Shown in pieces: positions 21,257-33,007 of a stretch of DNA of 64,000 nt (positions are counted from its first letter, which is position 1; every line of letters begins with the position of its first letter). The translations under genes were made by a program, and so were the position numbers. Below the pieces are notes generated by a model that ran no database searches, was not told the origin of the DNA, and saw only the letters and a list, made by a program, of their open reading frames with translations. This stretch comes from Parelaphostrongylus tenuis (Eukaryota; Nematoda; Chromadorea; Rhabditida; Metastrongylidae), in contig JAHQIW010000155.1 of NCBI GenBank assembly GCA_019055375.1, positions 124,001 through 188,000 on the forward strand, given 5' to 3'.

Positions 21257-22405
21257 GCATGTACATCTGTAGACATACTACCGCCAAAGCTCTGTTGATT
21301 TACGAATGTTCTGGAGAACACATCTACGGTGTTATTGCGTAAAATCGCATTAATAGTGCTGCTCTGTAATGCTTCGTGACGTAGTAAGGCATCAGTTTGG
21401 ACATTATCAACGCTTGAGGCTAGAAGTCATCAATTGTTGAGGGTTCGCCCGTGTACATTTGTCGAAATGAAGGTACTTTTTCTAAGATAGTCCGAACGAG
21501 GTATCATTCTTGATCGGTCTCAACCACTGAGAAAGACGCCTTGAATATCTAAAGTGACATCGATTCCAGAAAAAACTATTCGTCCTGGTGTCACAGTAAT
21601 TTGGATGCAAAGAAGGGAACTTTTTTATTGCTGGTCCAGTGGTAGTGATGGGGTTCAATATGGTCTAAGCACTACTGATTTGACCCTGACAAAGCTCAAC
21701 CATTCATCCTCTCGGGCTCAGGATTCGCTCCTTCCAGTTCTTAGAAGATGGTGCCAATCTGTGATGAAGATATGAGAACGTCCTAGCATGCCTAACTTAG
21801 ATCCACAGAGGAAATTCATTCGATCAGCGTTCGATGACATTCCTAAGAAAGAAAAAAACATCAAAGGCCCTTCAGACGTGAATAATGTTTGTAAAGAAAC
21901 TAATCTAATGTGTTAAGCGTTGAAATCAACATCATGTGTGATGGTTGGTGGATAATGTGAAGTGGAAAGAAAATCTTAGAAAGCAAAAGAAACGGAAAAA
22001 TAGTGAAGAAGGCTAAAATCCTGATCCTGTGAACATAGCAAATGTAGAAACTTTTTATTATCAATGGAAAAAACGTTAAAGAAACGAATTCAACAAACGA
22101 GCGAACATTCTTAGGTGATTAATTTTGCGGCGATTACTCACCCTGCTACAATTCACATGTGACAATAGCTTAGGCTGTAAGAAAATATTTACTGTTCACA
22201 GAAAACAAGTCACATTCACGTCAATAACTCAGAGATCTCTGAGCACGTATGCACCAAACAATAATATTAGATCAAAACAAATTTCCACCATATGAGAGCA
22301 TTATCGGAAAGATTGTAACGGAAGTAGATGGGAGGGAATGGCAAACGAGATCGTTGCCTTATCATAAGTAAAACTGCACGGTAAGACTTATTAGCTTCGG
22401 AAAGA
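21257..22405. other. Intergenic between egl-30 and emr-1
   Basis: No exon-like segment or recognised repeat. This is the convergent 3'-3' spacer of egl-30 (plus) and emr-1 (minus). Confidence 0.4.
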
Positions 22406-25400
22406 TCACAGTTCCCCGTCCGAAGCCGGGTCCGTCTGACGGTGGAGGCGGTCCGATAAGAAAAACACAAAGACGACTAGCGCCATTAGCAGAACAACCA
22501 CCAAAACCTGCAATAGCAACCAAATATGCAATTTCGAAGCCTGTAATTTGGTATACGGGGAAAACAGCTAAGCACTTTCATGCTTCATAATATTGGTGGT
22601 GCGCAAAAACTCGATCGTAAGCGGGCGTTGAACCCGTGATGTTTCACTTTTGCCAGAGGCGCTTGCTACGCCTCAATAAGAGTGAAACGCGGATTGAACT
22701 TCCGCTTAAGCTCGAATTTTCTGTACCATTTAATATTCTTTAATGTATATTTATAACATCATACCACTGCTAGAAAACATTGAAAGTACTCATATTTTAA
22801 TCCCAATCACAAAAACACTGAGAAGATTAAGAAAGTAATCTACACACCTCGTTAGAACACCAAGAGATGCATTGTAATAAGGGTGTGTTATGTACACGAA
22901 ATTAAAAAGCATAATTGTAGCTTGTTTACAGTCACTAATAGTATCAGTGCTAAACAACAGAAATGGTTTCATAAAGCTTTGACATAGCACATAATTATGC
23001 ACATCATGGCGCAGTCTATTGGGTTGGCAAAAATTTTTCCGAAATTTCTTCTTTATTTTTCATGCACTTCAGCTTATGTTTCAACCATAGTTTAGAGCAG
23101 TTCCTTGCGATTGTCTGATATATAGCAATTGTCCATTTGTTCTAAGATGGATTCTACCCGGGAGCAAAACGACTGTTAGTGCTACACAAGTATCGCTCGG
23201 GTTCAAGTGCTGCTGAGACATTCCGCCAGATCAACGAGACCTAGAGTGAAGAGTAGTGGGAAGTTCAGTTTTTGATTGTTTCAATGAATTCAAGGCTGGA
23301 TATGGAGATTTGACACACAAGCAAGGATCCGGTCGCCCAAAAGAAATTGACCGACAAGCTCTTTTGACAAAATTGAGACGGCTTCGTCGTCAATTCGCAT
23401 GTTGGCCGACGCGTTGGGTTAGGCCCGGCTTGACTAAGACGCAAAAAAGAAAGAGAATGAATGCAGCACAAACTTTGTTGAAAAAAGTGGATTAAGATTA
23501 ATTTTAAGAATCCGGACCCTCAGCACGAATAAAAATCAGCCAGTTACTATACAGATTTTGACACCACTAATTTTCACCTCTTGCGGTCCTTGCAACACTT
23601 CTTCAAAGAAAAGCGCTATGAAAACATTGATGAGGTGAATGAAGTGCCTGAAGAATTCCTTAAATTGAAAGACACGAGATTTACAGCCGCGGATTCATGA
23701 AATTGACAGAAAAGTGGGAGGAAGCGATTGAAATTGAAAGGAAATGATCTGGTTGGTTTTTTTCTGTTAACAAAAAAATCGGGACAAACTTGCACAAAAA
23801 CGAAGAAGTAAGAAATTTTTTGCCAATCCGATAGATAAATTTTTTGATACAGATGTCTGTAAATGTAGTCTAAACGTATGGAAAAATACACGGAACTGAA
23901 ATGATCCCTTCAAAAAATTCCTAAAGCTCCTCTACTACCGTTGTTGAAATCCTACTGCATATAGTAGATGTGCAATACACGGGAGACTATCTACTCACGA
24001 ATGTGTTGGGCTGTAAGCTTGAAACTATTCACAGAATTACAGAAATGAACCAGAAATCGTTTCCAAACCACTAAATATTTGTGCCACTACTAACAATATT
24101 CTACGATTCGCCTCTCATAAGGAGTCCATCTTCACTTCCTTTCTTTGTCAGAAATCAAATTTAACAATGTGTTAATGAAATTTTCAGATCCACATCACAG
24201 AATATATTGTACATGAGAGAAGCCAGAAAAAATGGAACAATTTATATTTAACATGGCTATCCACGTTGACACCTAGAGAAACCAAACATTAAGCTGACTA
24301 GACGATTTCGACCTATGTGGCTGCACTTCTTCAAGAAGATTTGCAGTGATTTTGAGTGAAGGAACGAGCACAAAGTGAAACTTCTCACATAATAAATCTT
24401 ATCCTACCTTCCTAAAGTCGCTATTTGGAGCTTTGTAAGACGAATTACAGCTTCTGTTGTAGGCCATATCTAATTCCATTTCCTCTGGTGATAGATATCG
24501 CACCGATTCTTCACCTCCTAATTCTTCATCTGAACTGTCGTCGCCTGCCTTAACACTAATTTATCCTCTGACCAGTCAAAGCTGCAACAGTTAGATGTTG
24601 TCGAGATGTTGGATACCACAAAACGACGCACCATGAAGGACAGTTCTTGAAATTCCTACACTTTCAGTAGATTTTATAATATTTCCACATATGACACGTT
24701 TACTCGAGAAAATTTCCTAAGTGCTACCAAGCTTATTAGTAGCTACATTTTTACTTAAAAAAAAAGAAACAGTGATTTTTCTACACTGCTCTAACTACAT
24801 CTAACTAGACGGCAGAATACAGAAAGAAGTTAACTACGAAACCAACAGCACTATGTTGCCGGAAATCCCTCTTCATAAAAGTGAGATTAGAGAATTTACT
24901 ACGACGTGGTTCAACAGTTATAAAATCCACCAAATAATGACGCATCATTGAATTCAACATGCCGAATAAACCCTCATTATTGCGAGTACGCACTATGAAG
25001 TCGCTAGTTCAGAAATCAACCCTTCGGGGTTCAAGTGTACCATAAAGGGTACACCGGTCCTTTCGTGCTTTTCTCGCCGGACGCAGGTTTTTCACTAGCC
25101 TTTCGAATCATCGTTTGATAGTTGGCAAGAATTTGATTCTAACAATGGAATTGACTTCTAAAGAAGCTCCGCTGTAGCAACGATGACAAAGCTATGTTTT
25201 GCCTCCTGAGTGCGTAGTGTGCTTAGCACCATGTTCGCTTGGCTTTTTCACCGAAGTTTTGGTAGTCATTCGATAGCTGAGATACAGTAGTTTTGAAACC
25301 GAACTTGGTTCCTAGAAAAAAACCTCTCACGCTCTGTAACCACCGCGAACACGAAATTGCGTTCCATACACACACTGAGTGTATTTTTTGCTCAACTAAG

Positions 25401-28400
25401 ATCTTTACTTAGCTTTACAAGAGGCTGAGCGCAGCGTGATTTCCGTTGTTAAATAGGGAGCATTTTCCTGCTTTCTAAAGACTTGAGGTATCAACTGCAC
25501 GCTCACAGGCTTTCAATGTACATTCTCTTGTGTACAAAGAATAAAAAGTTCTCCCCCGCCCCCCCCCCCCCCCCCCCCCTTATAACACCCCATGAGGATC
25601 TTCTCAAAGCATAAACCCATTTTCAGAATCAGGATTTATGCTAACGAAAGGCTATTATACTTTTCGTGAGAAAGCATCCACAGACCCTGATCGAGCGAAC
25701 AATGGGCGAAGCAAACCGAGAATAAAACATAATTATACTATCTTTGCTATGGCACAGAAAAAGCCTCTTGAAAATCAAGTAAAGTATTGAATATGCCAAG
25801 ATTCCAGCTATCGAATGATTATTGAAAGTCAAGGAAAAAGATCTCGCGAGCTGAAAAGGCTCGATCCCGAAAGGGTTAAAGTCAAAACTTTGACTGAAGA
25901 ACAAACCAGCGGAGTTGTTGACCGCGGTGGTGAAGCTTTACGAGGAACATCAGATGGCTCCGATATACCATTGTTTAGGGGACGCTGGTTTGACGCACGT
26001 TCATCCTGGAACTTGGAGTTTTATCACCCTCACGCTACAAAAACTGATTACAAAAGTGTGAGTAATAATATAGTACTTGTACTTCCACAGTATCTCTTTT
26101 TGGAATGACTTTTTTGATATCATTTCAAGTAAAACAGTTAGCTAACAAACCTCAAGTGTGGCCTTCGCCTCTTCATTCCCATTTATTACATCATGAGGCA
26201 TTCCATTCCCATTAGTCATTGTCGGAAGAGCATGTTCGTTCATAGGTGCATCTCCTTATAAAAAAAAAAAGTTTGCACTATAAGAGAGTCAGCTATTGCT
26301 ATAGGCAGGATCAAGGTGCTCAGAAAATACTACCTTGCGCCAGCAGGTTGCGAAGTTTTTTCAGATGAATAGCTCTCGTACTCGGTGTCACTGGCCCCAC
26401 ATTTTGACCCAAAGCGATAAGCTGCTGAAATTAATGAACGAAAAGTATAACTGAGTGGTCTTTTGATAACAAAATGGAAAGTATCCAGAAAAAGAAGACC
26501 GGTCATCAATGTTGTTGGTATTCATTTTACATTTACTGATGATAGAATCTGCCAAGACATCAAATTTGAAAGTTAATCTTGACATAAAGTAAGAAATCAA
26601 AATTAAGATTATAAGGAGTATTACTTTTTGCCATACAAATGAGACTACTTTCACGTATGGATCAAGACTACTCTTTACATCCTCATATCGTTAGGATTGA
26701 AATAAATACAGTGCAATAGCAAAGGTCAACTTTAGCAACATATCCTGACTCATAGCGAATTTCATGAACTGAAATGAAAACCGATAAAATCTAAGGATCC
26801 TTACTAACAAAAGACAAGTTTTCTTATCCATCCAAGATGGAAGTGAACTTCAGAAACTTTACTCTATCGCTCTACCACTATGAATGACATATACGCAGAA
26901 ATTTATTAGCGCTATTAAGGTTCAAAAGCGCGGTGGCGGAGTAGTTAGAGGTGCTCTGCGACACACACGTGGTCGACTAGCCAACATTACTGATAATTTG
27001 ATCCCACGCTTCACGGCTCACCAAGCCTTCAATCGCTTCGAATCGGTGAACTGGTACCAGACTTGGCTGGGAGGGAGCGGCACCAACCTGAAACATCAGT
27101 AGGCCACCGCGAGTAATTGCAAAGGCCGAATAAGCATTCTATTACCAAACTACGCTAAATAAAGACAAATATATAACGCTTCCCTTAAGAGGTTGATCAA
27201 GGCCGACAGCTTTACTCCTACTATGACCCATAAGCTGAGTCCACTTCGTTAACTTATTTACCCACACATTCCATGCTGTAAACGCAGTATTGAATTGAAA
27301 AATGGTTGATTTTTCCGATTAATGAATCAGTGCAAAAAATTTGGGAACAGATGTTTTGTAAGCCATGAAGTGCACAGATCACCTCCTTGACCCCATCCCT
27401 TCTGAATCGATTTGTGATGGACTAGTTATCGGACGAATATATGTAATGCCACGGAAAATCGGATACTCCTTGACTTGCACATGTATACAGTAGTGTACAT
27501 ACTCTTCGCTATGAGCTAATGATAGTGCGAAGAGTTATACTTCAAATAAACGTGCGTCCATGAAAAATGAGAGAGACCATTCATACAAATTGTACACGGA
27601 TCACGCGCGATATTTCAGCTTCCCTTTGCTTCTTAAAAGTTAGAAGTAGCGCCACACGGAGGAAAGAAAATCGCAGCTCTACTTGGGAGATCACCTGTAT
27701 CATCTGTCGTCCCGTTGAACGTCGAGTGACTCGAGTGGGTACCAGCAACACTTCCACTTTTCCCTATAGCGTGCAAGAGTAGCCCGGTGGGTCCTCCTCG
27801 CTCTAGGGATTCGTTAAGCATCATATCCAGACCATTGGGTCAATGATCTTCCTGTAGAGCGTTTGATATATCGAGAAATCCAGTCGGTAACGGCTCTCGT
27901 CCATCCGTTATCGTTGGAGCGCATCACGTGCCCGATGCACCTTATTTTCGATGTCCTGGCGTGTGGAACGGCATCTTTCTCTTCGATCGCTGACACAGGT
28001 CGGAACTTCAAATCCTTTCTCTAATTCGCAAGATACGAGATACTCGTATCATCGACCTTTCGACTGCGCGTTCAATAATGCCATGTGATTTTCATCCTGC
28101 TTACGTAGCGACCAGGTTTCTACTGCATACGTTAGGGCAGGGATATTCGTCCAGTAGGAATGGTGGGAGCGGAGTCGGATGTTCTTTGTCAACTTCACTA
28201 TATCTTCGATGCTCTAAACGTTACCCAAGCCGCTCGTTTCTCCTGCACAATTCTAGAGCTAGGTCGTTGTTTATCATGGTGATTTCTATCTATGTCTACT
28301 TAGGAGATATCCTCTCAAAAACTTGCGACAATGCGCATCGATCTCAATTCGTAGTTGTCCGAATGTGGTTCCAAATTTTTTGTAATCAAATAAATATTTT

Positions 28401-29094
28401 CTAGACTGCACTGAAATCTATCCCTTCAATCAAAGGGTATTAGAATTTGGTACTTTATAGCACTTTCTTCGGGGCAATGTGGCCGAGTTATTGTACTGCT
28501 TGTCGCGGCGCGCGTGGAGCCGAATTCCACCCTCAACACTTTCCGGCAGTCAACAACAACACCCTATGGAACGCCATAGCCGGGCTATCCTCGAGATTGC
28601 AAGGAGACTCGCTCGATCAGTATTCTACAACGTTCAAGATTAAGACGAAAAACGAATCGAATGTTAGAATTACTGGAACCTGCGCAAGAAATAATTGTGA
28701 TAACGGGTCTTCTAAATAGATAAATAAAGACAAAATAAAAAATAACGCTTCATTGATTCGTCTTAGAGTTTTACACAGGGGCGAATCCCAGTACTTCTAA
28801 CATTCAATTCTTTGTTTAGCCTTCTTCTTGGATGTCGTAGCATACTGGTTGAGCACATCTCCATGCAATCTTGAGGATAGCCCGGCTGTGACGTTCCATG
28901 GGGTCTTCGTTGTTGATTGCCGGAGGTTGAAGCATTGTTGAGGGCGGGGGATCAGCCCTGCGCAGCACCTCGACGAGCATCACAACCACTCAGCCATAGC
29001 TCCCATCCAATTAGCACAACAATTCTCTTTTAAGAGCAATGAAAAAGCTTCTAACCTGACGAATCTCCGTATCCGTTAATTCATTCATGTTCAT
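22406..29094 (-). CDS. emr-1: Emerin homologue, LEM-domain nuclear envelope protein
   Basis: Inner nuclear membrane protein that, in its family, binds BAF through the LEM domain and lamin. Exons, 5' to 3' on the minus strand: 29094-29056 (MNMNELTDTEIRQ), 26424-26334, 26254-26151, 26005-25907, about 24555-24408, 22507-22406. Exons 1 and 2 join in phase to make a LEM domain (LTDTEIRQ plus QLIALG, VGPVTPSTR). The middle is polar, with a Ser/Pro/Arg stretch. Exon 5 has an acidic DDSSDEE run and EESVRYLSPEEM, matching the emerin RYLTEEEM block. Exon 6 is a hydrophobic anchor (VLVVVLLMALVVFVFF) with a short polar tail to TGA. The exon 4/5 junction phase does not close cleanly, so a small exon or other splice site is missing from this model. 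About 195 aa, against 166 in C. elegans. Confidence 0.85.
22600..22780. repeat. SINE family B, head-to-head composite
   Basis: A minus-strand head (B box rc GCGTTGAACCCGTGATGTTTC) abuts a plus-strand head (GAGTGAAACGCGGATTGAAC). The plus-strand family B body follows ('TATTTATAACATCATACCAC'). It is in the last emr-1 intron. Confidence 0.55.
23017..23833 (+). mobile_element. Mariner-like element, internally deleted
   Basis: Terminal inverted repeats: TATTGGGTTGGCAAAAA.TTT at the left and the inverse TTTTTTGCCAATCCGATA at the right, with TA at both ends. Between them, in broken frames, are the N-terminal helix-turn-helix region (FRQINET, SVFDCFNEFKAG, SGRPKEID) and the C-terminal end (HFF KEKRYENIDEVNE, RGFMKL.EKWE). 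The central D,D34D catalytic core is missing. About 815 bp against about 1.3 kb for a complete element. In the last emr-1 intron. Confidence 0.82.
25560..25579. repeat. Poly-C tract
   Basis: A run of about 20 cytosines in an emr-1 intron; assembly length may be unreliable. Confidence 0.85.
26925..27212 (+). repeat. tRNA-derived SINE, family A
   Basis: A box GGCGGAGTAGTTAGAGGTG; the B box is diverged and spaced by a small insertion. The body (GGTACCAGACTTGGCTGGGAG, GGCCACCGCGAGTAATTG) and the tail (GGTTGATCAAGGCCGACAG) are present. In emr-1 intron 1. Confidence 0.68.
27690..28290 (-). pseudogene. Degraded RTE reverse transcriptase fragment (minus)
   Basis: The minus strand shows the same C-terminal RTE signature as the copy at 16.2 kb, in broken frames: SKIRCIGHVMRSNDNGWTRA, VTDWISR, RSTGRSLTQWS. 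Frameshifts separate the segments and no catalytic region is present. It sits in emr-1 intron 1. Confidence 0.8.
28471..28690 (+). repeat. SINE family E, copy 1 (tRNA-Leu/Ser-like head)
   Basis: The head GGCAATGTGGCCGAGTTATTG resembles a class II tRNA A box, and GGAGCCGAATTCCACCCTC a B box. The body matches the inverted copy at 28.77-29.01 kb (CAATCAACAACGA, ATGGAACG.CA.AGCCGGGCTAT, GAATGTTAGAA.TACTGG). Confidence 0.6.
28770..29008 (-). repeat. SINE family E, copy 2 (minus)
   Basis: Inverted partner of the copy at 28.47 kb, about 80 bp away, head outermost (minus strand GGGAGCTATGGCTGAGTGGTT). Its head ends about 50 bp from emr-1 exon 1, so the pair could form a hairpin in the emr-1 pre-mRNA. 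Confidence 0.6.
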
Positions 29095-29569
29095 GGTTGT
29101 GTAGGAGAGAGAGAAAGAGAGAGAGTGGAGACAAGCGTAGAACACGAAGTAATAGGAACTGTAAAGCGAATTAAAAAGGAAAAATGAAATCAAAAAAGAT
29201 TCTGAAACTAGAAATGAGAAGAAAAAAACCGAGTATTCGGGGGGGGGGGGGGATGTAACACCAACTACGTGCCATTGGAGCGGAGAGAGGACAGGATCTG
29301 GATCAGACCACCACAAAATGACTTGACATCGCCGAGAGGTTTCTTGAACAAAACAGGAAAAGCCCCCCCGCAAAAAGGAGACCGTGCCCGGAGATTCTTC
29401 CCGTGAACTTGAAATGCGTACAACACACAAAATCTGACGAAATGTCACATGAGAACCCGCAAGGAGCCTGATATGCGTACAAAACACAGGAATTGACGCG
29501 AGTCTTCGGTGCCTCACACACTCTTGAAATTGCGTACTCCATGGAAGTGACGGCACGAGTGGAGCGCTC

Positions 29570-29720
29570 TAGTGCAATTGGTCAGCACACACTCTAGAAA
29601 TGGAGAAATACGGGTTCGATCTCGAACACAGTTTAAAGTTTGCATATCACTTTGCATTATCGGGTATGCATATATAACATCATGCCATTGCTAACAGCGA
29701 TAAAATTGAAAGAATTTTTA
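29570..29720 (+). repeat. tRNA-derived SINE, family B
   Basis: A box GTGCAATTGGTCAGCACAC, B box TACGGGTTCGATCTCG and body 'TATCGGGTATGCATATATAAC' match the family. It is just upstream of the emr-1 start. Confidence 0.62.
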
Positions 29721-29951
29721 GTAATTGCATTTCCTTAGATTTTCAGCTTCCACGAGGTTCTGTGACTTATTTTGCCAACGTCACGACGTTTTCGCCTTCT
29801 TCAAAACCTCGTTGATCTAATGAATCGATGGTCCATTGATGGTGGGCGGTCGTCTAAGCGACTTCGTAGTTCATTACCGTATCGAATCCGTCGAGTCTTC
29901 TGGAGTTATAAAGCGTCGCCTAAAGAAATAACTCGCTCGGGAAGCGCCACA

Positions 29952-30242
29952 AACGCATGTGGCGCAGCGGCTAGAGGTGCTCTGCATCGGACATGGGGTC
30001 AATGGTTCAATCTCGCGCTCATGGTTCAGCAAGCCATCTATATCTCCAGGATCGGTAGGTTTGTACCAAAGTAGTCCTAGACTTGTCTGGGAGAATAAGC
30101 AGCACTGACTCGATACAGCGGGAGACCCCCAGCGAATAAAAGCAAGATAGAATACATTCAATCACCTCAAACGAGGATGAAAATTGAAGATGAATGCAGA
30201 GCGCAATCCCTCAAGGACCGATTAACGCCGAAAGCTTTATCC
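29952..30242 (+). repeat. tRNA-derived SINE, family A
   Basis: Well-preserved copy: A box GTGGCGCAGCGGCTAGAGGTG, B box TGGTTCAATCTCG, body CTTGTCTGGGAGAATAAGC and tail TCAATCACCTCAAACGAGG, then a T run. Confidence 0.75.
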
Positions 30243-30738
30243 CTTGTTTTTTTTTTTGTGGTATTTGGCACAGAGCGGCAAAAGGTTTTAAGCGTTGCTT
30301 ATAAATCCTAACTGTGACCAAAGCCTCGTCGACATTGCCATTTTAGCAACAATGTGGTTCAAGTCGTCTTGCTTCTTTCCACTATTCGTGCCACGGTTTA
30401 AGCTTGCTGTAAGCATCTTATCCAACCACAAAGACACAAGTTGTACACATTAAGCGGGCTTTTTTCTGGACAATGAAATGAACCAAATGGCGTTTTAATC
30501 GAAACTGTTATCTTTAAAGATGAAAAGTCACTCCGGACTCATATGTAGGCAGACGACGCTTTCTTGATGAGCAGACAACAAATTTACTCACTAAGATACT
30601 AGCTGGTTAATCGCCGTTCTCTCTTCTTCAGAGGCTGATGGGGCCGAATTGACATGTAGTCTACTCTGTCAAACACTTCATAACCTCAACCGAAAAAATT
30701 GTTAAATAAACCGTCATCCGCTTGAATAATAGACTGAT

Positions 30739-31022
30739 AAAGCTCCTCGCGTTGATTAATCACTGAAGGATGCGTCATGCATTCGCCTATTTTGAGATGG
30801 TTGAATGCTTATTTGGTCTTTACAATGACTCGCGGCGGCCCCTACCAATGCATCAAATCAGTGTTGCTATCCCCCCAGATAAGTCTTGTACCGACTTACC
30901 CACTCCGGAGGTTGGAAGGCTTGATGAACCTTGAGAGTGGGATCGACTCATCGGTACAGTCGTTTAGTCAACCACATGTGCGTAGCAGAGCACTTCTAAC
31001 CACTACACCACATGCACCCAAA
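30739..31022 (-). repeat. tRNA-derived SINE, family A (minus)
   Basis: Inverted full-length copy 0.5 kb from the plus copy at 29.95 kb; body GACTCGCGGCGGCCCCTACC, B box rc GATCGACTC, A box rc CACTACACCACATGC. Confidence 0.72.
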
Positions 31023-31315
31023 TTTTCCTGCCCAGGGGGCTCTTTATTCGTATAGCTAGTATTTTTTTATTGCAAAGCTTCTTTATAAGTTTCCCCAGCC
31101 ATTTAATGGGGACCATCCGCGCAGTCTTGCATGGCTCACAATTGTGGTTGAGTCAAACAAATCTGAAGTTTGTCAAAGAAGGCTCAATGGTTTTTTTTCT
31201 ATTTTTTGTCATATTTCTTTCAGATTCCTATGCTAAATAAAGACTTCCATTCAAAAATCTTGTTCGTTATAACGGTGTATCCTATGCGTGCCTAGAAAAG
31301 ATTTTTTTAACTTTT

Positions 31316-31479
31316 AGTCCTCCAACTCGGTGATCTCTGACTTTGCACCCCCTATAGACCTTAGTAGAGCGCTTGCTGATGCAGTGCAACCAGAAAACGT
31401 GGTGATAGACGATGCATTGTTTAATCTCCTCCCGGCACTCTCTTGTAACCAGTTGAAGGAACGCTTAGGAACGCCTTAG
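31316..31479 (+). pseudogene. Orphan terminal-exon-like segment, possible RPN13-type DEUBAD fragment
   Basis: A good acceptor (TTTTTTTAACTTTTAG) ends at about 31315. An open frame of 54 residues with protein-like composition follows, closed by TAG: SSNSVISDFAPPIDLSRAL, then ENVVIDDALFNLLPALS and LKERLGTP. The I/V-D-L-x-x-x-L...LLP.L pattern reminds me of the C-terminal DEUBAD domain of proteasome subunit RPN13, but it stops where that domain would continue. No partner exon was found upstream before the SINE at 30.7 kb. Either a broken exon or the end of an unidentified gene. Confidence 0.3.
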
Positions 31480-31949
31480 CGTGGCTACCTCGCAGTTTTA
31501 AGAGAAATCGTTCCCGACTAACATTCTACTACCATATTCATGCAGAAAGAAAATTATCCGAGCAGCAGCCCGAACTAACACGTGAAAAAAAATCGAAAAT
31601 CTTTATGAATTGTATGCGAGGAACCGAATCAAATGCAAAAAGTGCTAGGATCCGCACAGTAATATGTGATGACGAGTAGTGTAGAATAAAATAAGTAGTA
31701 ATAAAATATAAATGGCTCAATACTTGAGTTTTACTACATAGATTAGTAAGCTAGGAGAACATGAAGCTGTGAAACATTATTCAAACTCGGCATAGACAAA
31801 TGAACAGTTCGAACGGCCATTGATTGAATGTTAGTGATAGTTAGAGAAAATATATTGAGCAATGTTATGAAGAGCTGAGGAAATCTTGTTTGCACTCATA
31901 TTATCCATCGTGTAAGAAATGAATAACTCCGTTATTTTCTTATACAGCA

Positions 31950-32212
31950 AGTACGACGTTGTTAAGTTCACGATTCAATCAGTACAAAATTTTTCCAATT
32001 CAATACTGGGCGCCGTTGGCTTATATAACATCTCGCGGACTATAAAAAACAGCAAAACGATAGGTAAGCTGTTATCTTTGATTATGAGAGCGCTTGAGAG
32101 TGCTATAGTGTGTATGTTGCATATCAAATTGTCATCTTTCAGGCTCTGGAGACGACGACAAATCTGAGATGTCAGCCATCACCACCACGTGTATTGTAAT
32201 GTTTATTTGTAC
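31950..32212 (+). CDS. Unidentified two-exon C-terminal gene fragment
   Basis: Acceptor TTTTCTTATACAG precedes an open segment (about 31950-32064) with KYDVVKFTIQSVQNFSNS and ILGAVGLYNISRTIKN. It is followed by donor GTAAGC, a roughly 80 bp intron ending TTTCAG, and a last exon starting SGDDDKSEMSAITTT, stopping at TAA near 32212. AATAAA overlaps the stop region. Exon signals and a closing phase suggest a real gene end. I recognise no family. No upstream exon was found; the segment at 31.3 kb ends in a stop and does not join to it. Confidence 0.3.
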
Positions 32213-32650
32213 TGAATAAATTGTCAACTTAACAACCTCGTACTTGCTGAATAAGAAAATTACGGATTAATTCAGTCAATGCCGAGGTTAATCGATAGTC
32301 GGGCATGGGAATTTTCTTGTAAGGATAAAAGAGATGATAGATAAGGATGAGAGATACATGGTAGTTATATGAGAGAAATCACACGAATTAGCAGTTCTAT
32401 GTGATTGCACCAATAGATAAGAATGGATACTGTACGGAATAACACATCTGTGACCTGATTGAACAAAAAAGAATAAAAGACATTATTTAAACGATTTTGT
32501 TGTCGGACGAAGAAGTGGCATACACATATAATTAAATAATGTGGAATCAGTACGAGGACAAACTAATATGATCTTTAGAGAGTCTATTCGATGGAAAGGT
32601 CTCCGTGCTTGTTAGACTAAAAAAAGCTTTGTTGTTGTGCCTCTCGTTTC

Positions 32651-32773
32651 GACCGCTCCTTTATAGACTCGCTCAAAATGATATAATCTGATAAGGATTT
32701 AACATGTTTTGAGCTGTTAGAGTCTAGTGCAATACAGATTATATCATTTGAGCGAATCTATAAAAGAGCGGTC
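32651..32773. mobile_element. Short palindromic MITE-like element
   Basis: Arms of about 39 bp (32651-32690 and 32735-32773) are near-perfect inverted complements (GACCGCTC.TTTATAGA..CGCTCAAA.TGATATAATCTG), separated by a 44 bp loop. Confidence 0.65.
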
Positions 32774-32791
32774 GGAAGGAGAAATATTACT

Positions 32792-32985
32792 TTTGTTTCG
32801 AGTGTTTTCTTAAAACCACGCTTAAATTTCAATATGCCAAATAATCGTTTTTGAGCCACGCATGCGATCTGTTATATAGAGCTGACTTATAGAGCCCAAT
32901 GATACACGAACATTTGATGAACACGAACATGATTATCTGGCATATTAAAACTTGAACGTGGACTTAAGAAAACACTCGAAACGAA
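32792..32985. mobile_element. MITE with TTTCGAGTG terminal repeats, copy 1
   Basis: Inverted ends TTTCGAGTGTTTTCTTAA and TTAAGAAAACACTCGAAACG extend inward through ACCACG/CGTGG and the AATATGCCA.ATAATC block. Same family as 63.75 kb (and, with an insert, 34.11-34.42 kb). Confidence 0.7.
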
Positions 32986-33007
32986 TGTTATGCCAAATTA
33001 ATGATAT

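Noticed and set aside
25815..26108. 97-codon plus-strand frame with a protein-like look and a donor-like GTGAGT at its end
   Set aside because: It is the antisense of emr-1 exon 4 (25907-26005), which fits the emr-1 gene in phase. The plus frame has no partner exons.
26700..26770. Minus-strand ATG (MSQDMLLKLT) as the start of the emerin LEM domain
   Set aside because: No donor in the right phase to join 26424. The exon at 29056-29094 fits LEM spacing and phase exactly.
29011..29556. 181-codon minus-strand frame
   Set aside because: Only the last 28 codons contain the real emr-1 start (MNMNELTDTEIRQ at 29094-29056). The upstream part is Ser/Phe-rich translation of CT-rich leader DNA with no domain.
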